From Erpobdella octoculata (taxonomy: Eukaryota > Annelida > Clitellata > Hirudinida > Erpobdellidae): a stretch of 64,000 nucleotides of DNA. Position 1 is the first letter of the stretch, and the number at the start of each line of letters is the position of its first letter. The DNA lies in the NCBI GenBank assembly GCA_963978895.1, contig OZ022238.1, positions 19,752,548 to 19,816,547 of the forward strand, given 5' to 3'. Made by a program: the position numbers and the translations under genes. Shown here in pieces: positions 1-13,820 of the stretch. Under the pieces are notes generated by a model that was not told the origin of the DNA, ran no database searches, and was given only the letters and a program-made list of their open reading frames with translations.

Positions 1-112
1 GAAAACGTTCTTTCCTTTTCCCGTTAGCTTTCTCGTTCTTGCTTGCTCTCTTGTTCCCGGTCACTTTCCCGTTCCCGCTCGCTCTCCCGATCCAGTCGCT
101 CCTCTCATCTTG
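1..112 (-). repeat. Polypyrimidine Helitron-like repeat, truncated
   Basis: C/T-rich run of a degenerate unit (cccgttcccgctcgctct). The same unit, often in the G/A-rich sense, recurs at 1151-1300, 6110-6220, 13715-13790, 38890-39010, 39555-39760, 41265-41330 and 53690-54060. In the better copies it leads into a GC hairpin followed by CTAG. Here the copy is cut by the window edge. Confidence 0.55.
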
Positions 113-260
113 TGACGTCTTTAATTTTTTTTATAAAAACCTTTCTCCATTGACTCTCAAGGTTGTGTGAACATTTTATTACGAACGGATAAATGGTGTA
201 GCAATGCATAACGGACATATATACTCACACAGACAGTCATTTTTATATATATATTGATTT

Positions 261-264
<4 letters not shown>

Positions 265-335
<71 letters not shown>
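265..335. repeat. (TA)n microsatellite
   Basis: Uninterrupted alternating AT of about 70 bp. The dinucleotide is self-complementary, so ORFs across it are artefacts. Confidence 0.95.
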
Positions 336-342
<7 letters not shown>

Positions 343-890
343 CATGTAGAGACATCTGAGGTTAAAATGATTTCAAAATAGCTGAATGCAAATAAAAACT
401 TTTACTTTAAAACTTCGGTTTTATTCATTAGTATATTAATAATTTTGATATACATCAAAGCATATTCAAGCTAGTTTAATTGTGTAATTTATTTTTTCCT
501 GTCATACACAAGATAGTTACAACTTGTAAAGAGGTTTAGAGTTAAAAAAAACTTGCAAACAAAGCTCAATCATACAGTATAATCAATTCTAAAAAAAATG
601 TGTTTGAAAAAATCAATGCATAAAAATATAATTTGTATTATAAATCTTTGTTCAGAAAATCATTTTTCAATTAACTTGAAATTTTTAGTTTTATACTTTT
701 TAAGAAACTTTTAATAATTTTAAAATTCAATCATGTGTTTTTTTTATTTTTTCCATGTGGCTCAAAAATTTGATAGATTGTAATATATAATCAACTTAAT
801 TGATTTATTATTATTGACACAAATTTTTAGCTTGATTGAATGATGGTAGGCTTGTTTTTATACACTTTTACTTAACTTCGATTCTAGGAC
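336..890. other. AT-rich, no gene seen
   Basis: Low-GC sequence with homopolymer runs and stops in all frames. Nothing recognisable. Confidence 0.6.
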
Positions 891-892
891 TG

Positions 893-1030
893 TTCATCAA
901 AGGACGATTCATCAAGGGACTATTCATCAAAGGACTATTCATCAAAGGACTATTCATCAAGAGGACGGTTCATCATAAGGACTGTTCATCTAATGTCTAT
1001 TCATCCAGCGGACTATTCATCAAAAAATTT
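893..1030 (+). repeat. 15-17 bp minisatellite, left inverted arm
   Basis: About nine copies of a unit like ggactattcatcaaa with variants (gacgattc, gacggttc, gactgttc). The same variants in the same order appear in reverse complement at 1498-1675, so the two blocks are arms of one inverted repeat and not independent arrays. Confidence 0.85.
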
Positions 1031-1150
1031 AATAAAATTGTTTAAGATGTTATTTTCAACCAAAATATGTTGCCATAATGTAGGGTAATCTATTTCAAAT
1101 TTACAGTGCTACTCTGCTTGCATCCAAATACTTTATTCTTTATAATAGAA

Positions 1151-1300
1151 CTAGCGAGGTACCTTGCGCTGCCCGGGTTTTTAGAGGTTTTTCGGTCGTT
1201 TTTCTCTCTCGTTCCCGTTTTCTTCCCCGCTTGCTCTCACGCTCCCGGTCACTCTCTCTTCCCGCTTGTCTCCCGCTTCCGCTCCCGGTCACAGCACCAG
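1151..1300 (-). mobile_element. Helitron-like 3' end with polypyrimidine body
   Basis: Read on the minus strand, a G/A-rich body is followed by a degenerate cccggg-containing hairpin region and ends in CTAG at 1151-1154, then T. That is the expected order of a Helitron 3' terminus. No RepHel coding sequence is present, so it would be non-autonomous. It lies in the spacer of the minisatellite inverted repeat. Confidence 0.5.
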
Positions 1301-1497
1301 AAAAACTATATTCAACTGTTTTCGTAAACCATATATGTACACATTTACCAAAGGCCACAAACACGTCAAAGCATCACCCATGCCCGCTATGTCAAATCTG
1401 GCATCGGTCGTTTAACACCAAGGGGCCACGCTTCAAAGACATTTTTACCTTACGCTGAAAATATCTTGGGTATATATTGATAAAGGTTGCTGAGTGG

Positions 1498-1675
1498 CTT
1501 CAAAATTTGATGAATAGTCCTTTTGATGAATAGTCTTTAGATGAACAGTCCTTATGATGAACCGTCCTCTTGATGAATAGTCCTTTAATGAATAGTCTCT
1601 TGATGAATAGTCCCTTGATGAATAGTCCTTGATGAACAGCCCTTTGATGAATCGTCCTTTGATGAAAAGTCCGCA
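1498..1675 (-). repeat. 15-17 bp minisatellite, right inverted arm
   Basis: Reverse-complement partner of 893-1030: units like tgatgaatagtcctt, with the rarer variants (atgaaccgtcctc, atgaacagtcctta) in mirrored order. About 470 bp separates the arms, so a long hairpin is possible. Confidence 0.85.
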
Positions 1676-1689
1676 TACCATGTAGCAAA

Positions 1690-2093
1690 TAAAAAACGGC
1701 GGTCGTGGCCGGTTTTCGGTAGAGTTTTGTAAGTTTACAAAAGTCTCCGTTTAAGATTTTTTGTTTCTTATTGTTTGGATCTTGTATTTATTTTTTAATA
1801 ATACATACAATGAAAACGGAACTGTAATATTACATCGGAGTTCAGCTAGCCTCTTGCCGCCGTTAAAATGAAGCTGTTCAGTTCTAGCTTAGCTTTCTTC
1901 GCATAAGCATTTAACAGCTTCAGCTTTACCCATTTTTCGTAGAAGTCGAACGGATGAGAAAACTTACATAAAGTCATGTCAGATTTATAACATTTGCCTA
2001 AATACTAAAAAGATTAAAATAAAAATATATACACGAACACTTTTTAATAATACATACTAACTTCTGAAAGGACTAAACAATATTTCTGTGTGG
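1690..2093. other. No feature seen
   Basis: Short ORFs only; no recognisable repeat or gene. Confidence 0.5.
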
Positions 2094-2098
2094 GTTAT

Positions 2099-2514
2099 TG
2101 TCACGCCCACGTAAACGCAGTGTGCGTGCCTGGCCCTATATGTTTGGAATTTCCGGCGTAGGTGGTGCAAGGTGTATTGCACAACGTTGTGTGTTTTATA
2201 TTGTATGTATCATTGCGCGATTGTTTGAATGTTTTGGCCTGTAGCCTGTAAATTTACATATTTGCGGCTGGCCTGGAGGCAATGTATATGTAAGGCTGTT
2301 TAGGGTCTACTTGGGAGATTCGCCATGTTTTGATAGAACTTGAACCTGTTATTCTCTGTCGTGTTGTTTGATTGATAGTTTTCGATAATTTTGAACTGTA
2401 TTCGTTAATAAAATAACTAATACTCAATCAGTGTGTGATTAACTTTGTTTCGATAGTTAATCGTCTCAAATTTCTCCAGCAGTAGCGACTCTTAGCGAAG
2501 GCGGAGTCGTCACA
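2099..2514 (+). mobile_element. Solo LTR with 5-bp target duplication
   Basis: A 416-bp block starts TGTCACG and ends CGTCACA, the usual TG...CA limits of an LTR. It is flanked by identical GTTAT at 2094-2098 and 2515-2519, a perfect 5-bp target duplication typical of Ty3/Gypsy or related integrases. An AATAAA-type signal near 2408 favours the plus orientation. There is no gag-pol beside it, so it is most simply the product of LTR-LTR recombination. Its sequence does not match the partial LTR before the Gypsy element at 16.5 kb. Confidence 0.8.
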
Positions 2515-2671
2515 GTTATGCTATTATATCTCTTAAATAGTTTGACGAAATATAAAAGTGTGGCCAGTGTGGGACGTACATTTTATGTTTCTATGATTGA
2601 CAGCTTCTAAAATATGGTCGTCCCTCACTTTTATAATTTATCAAACTTTTTAAGAGATGTAATCGCATAAC
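2515..2671. mobile_element. MITE-like terminal inverted repeat element
   Basis: The left arm (2515-2571) and right arm (2616-2671) are imperfect reverse complements: gttatgctatta against the complement of taatcgcataac, with tctcttaa and ataaaagtg shared further in. No ORF lies between. The left arm starts in the solo LTR target duplication, so the LTR probably inserted at or inside this element's edge. Superfamily not assigned. Confidence 0.6.
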
Positions 2672-4100
2672 ATAAAATAATATTTTTTCCTTGTTAGTGC
2701 AATAAAAAGTAAAAGTGTATTTTTAAAAAAAGTTTTATATTTTCATTTTTCATTTAAAGACACAACGTTCCAACGTATTTAGTCAAAAATGGGTAAAGTA
2801 AAATAAAGCATTTATCAAGTGAAGTATTTAAAACACTTTTTAGAAATAGTACTTCATTCAAAATTTCTCAAATTTGAACAGTTGCATTGAAGAGTGAACA
2901 AAACACTTTTGAAGATTTTATAATTGTTTTGTCGAGACACAATTTTTTACAAAAAATTAAATAACTTTAATGAGATTAAATATAAGCATGTTAAAACTTC
3001 CTATTATTTTTACAGGGCCATGATTATTGACTTTTAAAACTTGTTTATTCCTTAATATGTGTAGCACGTTCAAATAATAAATATTGTCCCGTTGTGTCTT
3101 CTACACTTCGCATTGCTGACATTTTCCAGTTAAACTGTAATTAAATTAAACTAATTGAAATGTACAAAAAAACATCATCATTTATCAAAAACTAGAATGT
3201 GACATTGAGACAGAATTGTTTTGATCAAATTAGACTATCGCAGGTTATCCCCATATTTGATTTACTTTTGCAGACCGTTTCTCTAGTACATTTATTTGCT
3301 AAAAAAGTCATGATTAAATTCCATTCCATCCCAAACTAAACACAGCTACAATGTGTCAATCAAACGTCAATCAGTTCATATTGGCTTATTCCTAGTTGCT
3401 TTCTGTGTGTTTCTCTCCTGCAGTAAACTTCACTATTACTAATAAGTGTCTAGATAGTCTAGTTTTTATTAGATTCAAATTGTTTTATGCACCAGCGATT
3501 TACACTTACACTCACTCAATGTTTGTTAAAGTCTTTTCTACGTTTCTCTACTATTATGGATGGGAGCTGGAATAAAAACATTGTTTGAAATTTTTATAAA
3601 TTGACAATTAATGACATAAAAACAGTTTGAGATACAAACACATGGTGTAAAAAAGTTGGCTTTTGCTGTGCCAAAGTACAAGGCAAGCGTTTTTTAGTTG
3701 GACTTCGCTCATACAAAAAAATCTGTGAATCTTACGCTTTACACACTTATTCATTAGTTTATTTTATTAAAAATTTGTATAACAATTTTATTCATCAACG
3801 TGAACTAATTGAGAGCATACTCTATTTTTTAAATACAAATAACATTAATTGGCCAGTACCTTTAATCGATTCCGATAGTAAAACGGCCGGTAATCCATGC
3901 ATCTCTAATAAAAACACCAAACAAAAAAGGTTATCCAATAACTAAATGGTGTTTAAATAGCCTCTTAATATATGGAAGAAATATATACTTTGCTTTAAAT
4001 ATTTCTATCACGTTTCACCTGTTTTTGCTTATTAAAATATCTTTTAGCAGAGATAATTTTTTTAAACAATAAAAACGTTTTTCGAAGATCTTCAGTATAA
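2672..4100. other. AT-rich, no gene seen
   Basis: About 1.4 kb without an ORF above background, clear microsatellite or recognised repeat. Confidence 0.55.
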
Positions 4101-4103
4101 TTA

Positions 4104-4932
4104 TTGCAATTAGTATACTTCTATAACCTCCAGTTTTACACCACTAAAACCGAGATATCTCTCCTCGGACCATTTCATCAAATCAACTCACTTTCACATC
4201 TTTCATCGTTACTGTTGGGCTCAGAATCCGTTAATTTTTCGCCTTCTCTTAAAATTCTAGACGTATTTCTAAATAACAAACTTACATTTTTTAACCACAT
4301 CACATCTATCATCAAATCATGCAGTCACCACCTTAGAACTATACGTCACATTAGACCTCTTCTCACTACTGAGCTTGCTAGTATGCTCATTCGCTGTCTC
4401 ATACTATCTAGAATTGATTATTGCAACTCAATTCTCTACAACATCTCAACTCACCAAACATCTCGTCTCCAAAGAATCATGAAGCGTGCTGCCAAAGTAG
4501 CTCTCAACATACCTAGCCCAGTTCATCAAACTGCCATTAACTTCTTCGCCAAACTACACTGGTTACCTATCCCCTATCGCATCCATTTCAAAATAGCGCT
4601 CTTAACCTTCAAAACCCTTGCCTCGTTCATCTCCTATATACCTACACAAACTCCTAACTGCAAGATCTATTTCTAAACAGCTTTGCTCTACATCCTCCCT
4701 TCATCTACTACAAAAAACTACAATCAACAAAATCTCTAGGCGTGACTTTCGCCACGCTGCCCCAGCCGTTTGGAACTCTCTTCCTCCGGATATTAAGGAC
4801 TCTCCAAACGTCAATTTTTTTTAAATCTAAACTTAAGACTCATTATTTCAAAACTAGTCTGAAGGAACCTTCGTAAGCGCCTCAAACTTTCCTGGCGCTA
4901 TATAAATAAATTATTATTATTATTATTATTCT
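4104..4932 (+). pseudogene. L2/CR1-type LINE, 3' end of ORF2 and tail
   Basis: 5'-truncated end of a non-LTR retrotransposon ORF2, downstream of the RT palm. Visible in order: the thumb region (LKILDVFLNNKLTF, then SRIDYCNSILY and a LHWLPI stretch), and after a frameshift near 4620-4680 the C-terminal signature FRHAAPAVWNSLPPDI. The 3' UTR contains gcgctatataaataaa followed by a TTATT/ATT tail ending at 4932, the standard L2-type 3' end. The LINE at 30345-31635 has the same terminus. Endonuclease and RT palm are absent. Confidence 0.8.
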
Positions 4933-5957
4933 ACGCTTATAAGCAAAATAATTTATTTGTTTTTAACAAAATGTTAGCAAAAGAAAATAGCAGCAGTTGT
5001 AGCAAATCGTAAGAAATTATTAAATAAGTTTTTTACATTTTTTATCTATAGCGGTTTTCCTGTTTTATTATTATTTCTTTTATTTCTATCTCTATCCATG
5101 TTCCATTAAATTTGGGCTTTAATTACTAGTCTCTGGCTTAAAAATAAGCTGGCATAATTTTTTTTACTTTGTTTTATTTTGGTTTTTTCTGTTTTTTCAA
5201 GTAAATTAATTTTAATTAAAAACACTAAACAGAAACTAAGTTAATTTAATTAACTTTTTATTTCAATCGCAACCAGTAAAACGTAATGTAATTAAATAAG
5301 AAAGTGCTTCTGGAAATTATGACATTTGTCTACAATGATTTGACTCTTTTTTATAAAACAACTATTAGGCCTTGGTTTTATAACTCTTTTCGATATAGTC
5401 TTGAATAACGGAATGTTTGTGAAAAATAAACAACCTTACAAATAATTGTTTTTTTAGCTTGAAAACGACTAATTATTCTTTTGTCATTGGACAAATAGCA
5501 ACCGTTAAAGAATAAAAACTTAACAAACTGCTTAAACAAATAAGGTCACAGGTGGATGTAAAATTATTTCATGGCGGATAGGTAAGCTTCGTTTTATTTG
5601 ACTATCTTGCAGATCTTCAATGATATTTAGATTATTTTTTTTTAAAGTGTAGCTAATTTATTATTTGAAAAACTTATTTAAATTTTGTTGTTATTTATTA
5701 CTATTAGTATTGAAACATTGGTGGAAAACTCATAGCTAAAAAGACAAAATTGTTGAAAAACTGAATCTGTGGTCACGAAACTAAATAATTATCGAAATTT
5801 GAGATAATTAAATATTTTTTATTTAATACATTACCACTAACTGTAAAAGTTTGTTCTAAGCACTGAACAATCCAACTCATTTGTTAAATAATTTTATATT
5901 ATAAAAATACATTTTTTTTAAACAACCTTTACTTGCTCACAAAAAATTATAAAATAA
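4933..5957. other. AT-rich, no gene seen
   Basis: No supported ORF or repeat. Confidence 0.5.

Positions 5958-7029
<1,072 letters not shown>

Positions 7030-7069
<40 letters not shown>
7030..7069. repeat. (TA)n microsatellite
   Basis: Flanks the tRNA-like SINE head on its other side. Confidence 0.9.
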
Positions 7070-7073
<4 letters not shown>

Positions 7074-7389
7074 GATTTTCATACTAGCCAGGCCGATTTT
7101 TGATTAAATTGTTCACATTTGGGTAAAACACTTTACAAGAGTTTCTAAATCTTATGAAACGAAAAACGTTGAACCCATTTACAAAATTATGTTTTTGTAG
7201 ATGCGCCCAACGTTTTTCAACAATAAACCTACAGATTCTCATTCCCAATCTGCCTTTCAAAAATAAATTTGCTTCTTTTTTTTAAGAACGCAAACTTGCA
7301 TAACTCTACAAGGCGAATTATCGATTACTTTCACAGAATCTGGTTTCCTCTTTTTGGATTGGCCCTTTATGGGTCTTCTTTGTTTGACT

Positions 7390-7677
7390 ACATTATGGTA
7401 GGAAGTCATCATTTCCCGACTCAGACTTGAAAAGTGTCGGCTGAAACAAAATTTACGATTGATTCTTCATGAGACAGGTTTGTGCAAAACCAGCGGAACA
7501 GAGGAAACAATTGAACACTGGTTGCTGCACTGCAAAGAAACGACACAACTAGAAATTGAACTTGGGAACTTTTGTAAAAGGGTCCAAAAACCAACCACAT
7601 TCCAAACCATACTGAACTCGGAGATATGCCACGACATAATCTATAAATGGATACAAAATAATCCTAAAGAACTGTAA
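7390..7677 (+). pseudogene. C-terminal fragment of a non-LTR retrotransposon
   Basis: An open frame without a convincing start ends at 7677. It contains SRLRLEKCRL followed by TEETIEHWLLHC, resembling the RLRLGH...ETVEHFLLHC zinc-binding C-terminus of Jockey/R1/I-type LINE polyproteins. One expected Cys of the cluster reads S (CKTSG). No RT is seen upstream, so this is a 5'-truncated remnant of a different clade from the L2-like copies. Confidence 0.5.
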
Positions 7678-8252
7678 ATATAGAAAAAAAATAGTTTAGT
7701 GCAAATAAGTATTTTTTCATTTCGATTTTGTTTTTGCGTCTTAAAACACATGGTGTAAAAAACCATAAACTATAATAAAAAAATTGTTTTGGATATAGTT
7801 TTTGTTGCTGTATTGTGTAGTATTGCGTTTTTTGAGTGTTCAAGAAAAGAATAAAAATCTGTAAAAAGACGAGCTGCAAAGACAATTTGAAATTAGTAAG
7901 AAATTTGTTAGAATAATAGGGAATTCTGCGAAATGAGGTAATTTTTGAAATCTGAATTGTTTTGTCAATATTCGAAAGAAGCAGTATTTAACAGGAATTG
8001 AATTCGGGAAATATTATCCTATAAATAACTTCAAACTTACGACGTTACGAATTGCTAGTAAGCAAAAATCGTCTACGTTTACACAGACTGTCTACAGCCT
8101 TACCATCCAGACCACAGTCAAGCAAACCACTGTCAAAAAAAATTCCATGTTCTTTCTCCTCTGTGTAGGTGTTTTCTGACAAAAATGCCGGACCGGCCGC
8201 TGCTACACTGTGTTTTGGCAGACCTGACTGCCAAAAAACAATCTTTCTCTTG

Positions 8253-8416
8253 TCATCTCCTGTGCTGCATTGTTTTCTCTCGTTTGTTGTGTTTCTTCTT
8301 CTTGCATTTATTTTTTAGATTCTTCCGGTTTTCCAGAGCTTTTTCGTCACTACCAATTTCATACTCGTCATCTTCAGACCCATAGCCTTCATCCACCAAC
8401 GCTGCTAGAAGGAGCT
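8253..8416 (-). CDS. Candidate host-gene 3' exon, acidic then basic tail
   Basis: The minus-strand segment after a cttagAG acceptor (8417-8418) is open for 54 codons to TGA. It reads as a short hydrophobic stretch (LLLAALV), an acidic patch (DEGYGSEDDEYE) and a Lys/Arg-rich end (KNKCKKKKHNKREK). It starts with two bases of a split codon, which fits the single base left over by the exon at 9004-9169. Codon use is richer in GC than the surrounding repeats. Family not recognised. Chance ORF or a transposase N-terminus are alternatives. Confidence 0.35.
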
Positions 8417-9003
8417 CTCTAAGTTCGTATTTTTAATGCCATTTCTGACACCGAAACCTTCAATCAAGTTACATTTTTATTCCGTTTATATCACTCACAT
8501 GAATGAGATTGTATAATTTGTATCTGAAGTGCAATGCATAAATGCGCTTCAACCTTCATTACATCTGGCGTGCAAAATTTTTAATTTTTGTTTTTCAATT
8601 AGATTATTAATATTTTAGGTAAAAGAGTTAAAATTTGAATTACTTATTGAAACAAAAATAAATTTAAATAAAACTGTGCATCAACATAAATTGACAATTT
8701 AGATTTGAATAGTTATTGGATATACAAATTTGAAGTCAATGGTTTTGTATATTCAATTGTCACCTACATATAATTTAACATAAAACAGGTATTTATTTTA
8801 ACAGCAAAACAAAATGCAGACATGCACCGAACCAAAAAAATTAAAATATTTACTGTTTTTAAATGGACCAAGTGATAGTTTATTTTTTAGGACCAAGTAA
8901 GCCATACAGCACTGGTATTATCTCATCAAAACGCTATCTTTTAATTTTAACTAAAATCACGTATCGACCTTATTCATAATCATAAGGAATTAAAACATCT
9001 TAC
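8417..9003. other. Putative intron, nothing else seen
   Basis: AT-rich interval between the two candidate exons. No repeat or ORF recognised. Confidence 0.3.
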
Positions 9004-9169
9004 CTATTTTAGTATTAAGAGGTATGATGAGAACGATGTCAGTTCTTGGTATTTCCGGGCACCTGTCCTTCAAATCCCTTCCGTAGGTGAAGGTCACAAC
9101 AGCAAAAATGAATGACGTCATTAATACTACGGAACTGGGATGTCGTGTCGACGACGAAACAGTTGAATC
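9004..9169 (-). CDS. Candidate internal exon, hydrophobic then charged
   Basis: 166 nt bounded on the minus strand by a good acceptor (attggcAG at 9174-9170) and a consensus donor (G|GTAAGA at 9003). Open from phase 0 to phase 1. The encoded 55 residues have a Ser/Thr-rich start, a hydrophobic run (VVLMTSFIFAVVTF) and then RDLKDRCPEIPRTDIVLIIP. The internal ATG plus hydrophobic run could also be a signal peptide, making this a first coding exon. Family not recognised. Phase matches the exon at 8253-8416. Confidence 0.5.
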
Positions 9170-9339
9170 CTGCCAATATTTATGCAAAATATGGCAAATA
9201 TTAGCTAACTTCAATTACAAATCAAGAACAATCAGCACAAACTAAAAGAAAGCTGGTCCGTTATTATTGATGTCCCTGTTAAAAATAGTTTGTTAATATA
9301 ATAAGAGAGTCTATAATCTATATATATATATATATAGAA

Positions 9340-10248
<909 letters not shown>

Positions 10249-10386
10249 TCGAGCGTAGTTTGGCGTGATATTGTCTTTTAAGCACACTCCGTTAAAAACT
10301 ATGGGCCACTTGGCGTTTATCAGTTTTTTATGGTGCCCTCGATTTTGCGGTAGTTGAAAGACGTGAGACATGTTTTAGATGTTTTA

Positions 10387-10435
10387 TTTGGCTTACTGCA
10401 GTTTCGGAAATCCTTTTCCATCTTCAGAGCCCAAA
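10387..10435 (-). ncRNA. Hammerhead ribozyme motif, degenerate
   Basis: Minus strand: stem I gggct/agcc, core CTGAAGA (canonical CTGATGA with one change), stem II ggaaa-agga-tttcc, GAAA, stem III around ctgcag, and a TA cleavage dinucleotide. Hammerheads in Penelope pLTRs are established. The core change would probably abolish cleavage. Confidence 0.6.
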
Positions 10436-10440
10436 GAAAT

Positions 10441-10811
10441 AAACTAAAAGTCAGCGTAAACACCCACCCATTGATACCAGCCAAACTTCCACACTCGAAC
10501 CAGGTATTGCTTCTACCACCGCATCTTGTCATCCTCCAACACCTGCTTCTGACCCTGACGCCACGATCGTCGCTATCTCTTCACCTTCCACTCCCCCAGA
10601 CCATACTACCACTCAATGCATCGTCGATTACTCATCCGACCCCACGATCGTCGATATCTCTTCACTTTTCACTTCCACAGAACAAACTACCACTCAAAGT
10701 ATTGTCGATTATTCACTCGTTTCCGCGAACACAAGTTCTCCTAATACACATATCTCTTCTGACATTATTAATAACCCTAACATTACTTCGCGTCGTAATC
10801 GACACAAATAA
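10441..10811 (+). pseudogene. Ser/Thr-rich C-terminal tail of a Penelope-like ORF
   Basis: Open frame with no ATG, running from just after a stop at about 10438 to TAA at 10809-10811. Composition is Ser, Thr, Pro and Asp rich. It contains two imperfect copies of a roughly 26-residue repeat (markers PTIVDISS and TTTQSIVDYS), coming from a 78-bp DNA duplication around 10560-10715. The Penelope ORF at 12941-13486 also ends in a Ser/Asn-rich tail, so I infer this is the analogous region beyond GIY-YIG. The longer overlapping 10354-11004 frame is Leu/Ser/Thr-rich and less protein-like. Confidence 0.45.
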
Positions 10812-11210
10812 AACATTATTTCTTACCACACTTACTGTTACTTTTTCCTATTTATACTTCATTAGTTCTTACACCGCCCGCGCCATACACCATTTGTACA
10901 CCAATAAATATCACCAATTCTACCTACAAGACGTTTCTCGTACACTATCTCCCCTTCCCATATTCGTACACACACCTACAACTACAGTTATTCACCTCGT
11001 CTAGCTCTCTCACCTTTCAGTTGTTGCGTTCGTGCCTTATCGCTCACTCGTTTACTTAATTTGAAGTAATCTCGTTTTCATTTTACTTTTGCACTCTAAT
11101 GGAATTTAATTTAATTTGTTTCGAACTTTAATGGAATTTAATTTAATTTAACTTGTTTTGATTCGTCTTGCTTCCGTTTCTTATTTTATGCTGACTTTTA
11201 GTTTATTTCT

Positions 11211-11258
11211 TTGGGCTCTGAAAATGGAAAAGGATTTCCGAAACTGCAGTAAACCAAA
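11211..11258 (+). ncRNA. Hammerhead ribozyme motif, degenerate
   Basis: Partner of the motif at 10387-10435: gggct, core CTGAAAA (two changes from CTGATGA), stem II ggaaa-agga-tttcc, GAAA, stem III ctgcag, then ta. Likely inactive. Confidence 0.55.
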
Positions 11259-11369
11259 TAAAACATCTGAAACAAGTCTCACGTCTTTCAATTACCGCAA
11301 AACGAGGGCACCATAAAAAAATTGATAAACGCCAAGTGGGCCATAGTTTTTAACGGAGTGTGCTTAAAA

Positions 11370-11512
<143 letters not shown>

Positions 11513-11699
11513 TTTATATTTATATATGTATATATATATACATATAAATTAATTTTTTTTTTATTTGTCGACATATCTACATATGAAATGAGATGAAATG
11601 ACAACAGGGAGACTAAAAATAAGCAATGCTTGTAGTATAGTCACCCTTTACAAATGGAGATAGAGTTCACATAAAAAAAATCAAATATAAACAGAAAAG

Positions 11700-12292
11700 A
11701 GTTATTATTCTACTCCGTTTTTTAAAGAACCGATTGTAAGTTATGGTCACAAATAAATTTCTTGACAAGAATTTTAAATATGTAAACTGAAGATGCACAT
11801 ATGATGTCATCTGGTAAGAGGTTCCATAGTTTTGGTCCAGTAAAGGTAAACACTAGTAGAAAGTAAGATAAGTGAAAAATACCTGTATGTCTTGTTTGTC
11901 TATTCATTATATCTGACGATAACATAAAATTATTAAAGCCAGAGCAATGAAGTGTATTATTAATGAGCTTAAACATGAAAACCAAGATTCTGTAGTAATG
12001 AATTTGTCTTGGTGTTAAGATATTCAGTGTTTTGATAAAATTTTCAACATTGTCTGTTCTTCCAAGTCCGTAAAGCATTCTAACAAAACGATTCTGAATT
12101 ATTAAAATGATTCGTATAGAAGACAAAGGACTGTTTCCCCAGATCAAGTTACAATAAGTAATGTGTGGTTAGACCAAAGAGTAATAAAGCTGACATATAA
12201 TATCATGATTCAAACGATTTATGAACCTTGATAATAGTCCAATAGATTTGCTTTTTTTTCTCCCAACAGCATTTATATGATCTGTCCAAATA

Positions 12293-12300
<8 letters not shown>
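11700..12300 (-). pseudogene. LINE ORF2 C-terminal fragment, copy 1
   Basis: Minus-strand frame, starting near 12295 as [19 protein letters not shown] and, after one stop near 12172, continuing LIWGNSPLSS, QNRFVRMLYGLGR, ILTPRQIHYYRI and GPKLWNLLPDDI to the end near 11722. This is the thumb and C-terminal region of a CR1/Jockey-group ORF2. The copy at 15420-15900 is from the same family. The RT palm is not present. Confidence 0.75.
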
Positions 12301-12593
<293 letters not shown>

Positions 12594-12719
12594 TTTTAGG
12601 CAAACTCGATTGAAAAAAGTGGCGCACTTGGCTGAATCGATTTTATTTTTAATTTTTTCCAATACTCTAAATCGGTTTAAAAATAATTTATTCTCAAACA
12701 CAAACTCCATAATCTTATA

Positions 12720-12764
12720 GGCTAATTGATCTATTTCGGCAATTTTTTGCCATCATCAGAGCCG
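12720..12764 (-). ncRNA. Hammerhead ribozyme motif
   Basis: Minus strand: stem I ggct/agcc, canonical CTGATGA, stem II ggcaa-aaaa-ttgcc, GAAA, a weak 2-bp stem III, and a TT cleavage dinucleotide. All conserved core bases are present. Short stem III is usual for hammerheads of Penelope elements. Confidence 0.7.
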
Positions 12765-12940
12765 TTTAACTTTTTAAAAATAAAATGCAGTGACTAAATG
12801 GTAAAAGATACAACTAATTGAAAGGAATTAAAATACAATTTAAATAAAATTTAAATTCATTATATACAAAATGTAACAACATAAAAAATATTTAAATTAA
12901 AATAATTATAGTAATAACAGTAATAACTAAATAATTAAGA

Positions 12941-13590
<650 letters not shown>

Positions 13591-13624
13591 TTTTATATGC
13601 ATTTTATTCTACCTTAGCAAGGCC

Positions 13625-13820
13625 TGATTCATGTCGAAAACATGAAATTCATGTATTGTCATCTAGAATAAAGCTTCCTGAAAGTTTTAGAGCTCTAGGT
13701 GGTCGAAAAATAGGATAGCGACCGGGAGCGTGAGAGCAAGCGGGGAAGGAGACAGGAGCGTAATAGAAAAACGATAGAAAAACCTCTAAAAAGCCCGGAC
13801 AACGCCGGGCTCCCAGCTAG
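13625..13820 (+). mobile_element. Polypurine Helitron-like element with clear 3' end
   Basis: 13793-13810 forms a perfect 6-bp stem (GCCCGG/CCGGGC) with a 6-base loop, followed 6 bases later by CTAG (13817-13820) and T: a textbook Helitron 3' terminus. The body 13715-13790 is the G/A-rich unit. The left part (13625-13715) is the reverse complement of 39420-39500, while the 3' part has the same orientation as in that copy, so this copy is internally rearranged. No coding sequence. Confidence 0.65.

Noticed and set aside
893..1675. CRISPR array
   Set aside because: Repeats are 15-17 bp without unique spacers, and the sequence is plainly eukaryotic.
10354..11004. 216-residue plus-strand ORF
   Set aside because: Leu/Ser/Thr-rich shadow frame that begins inside the inverted pLTR. 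The overlapping frame 10441-10811 is more protein-like and ends before the UTR.
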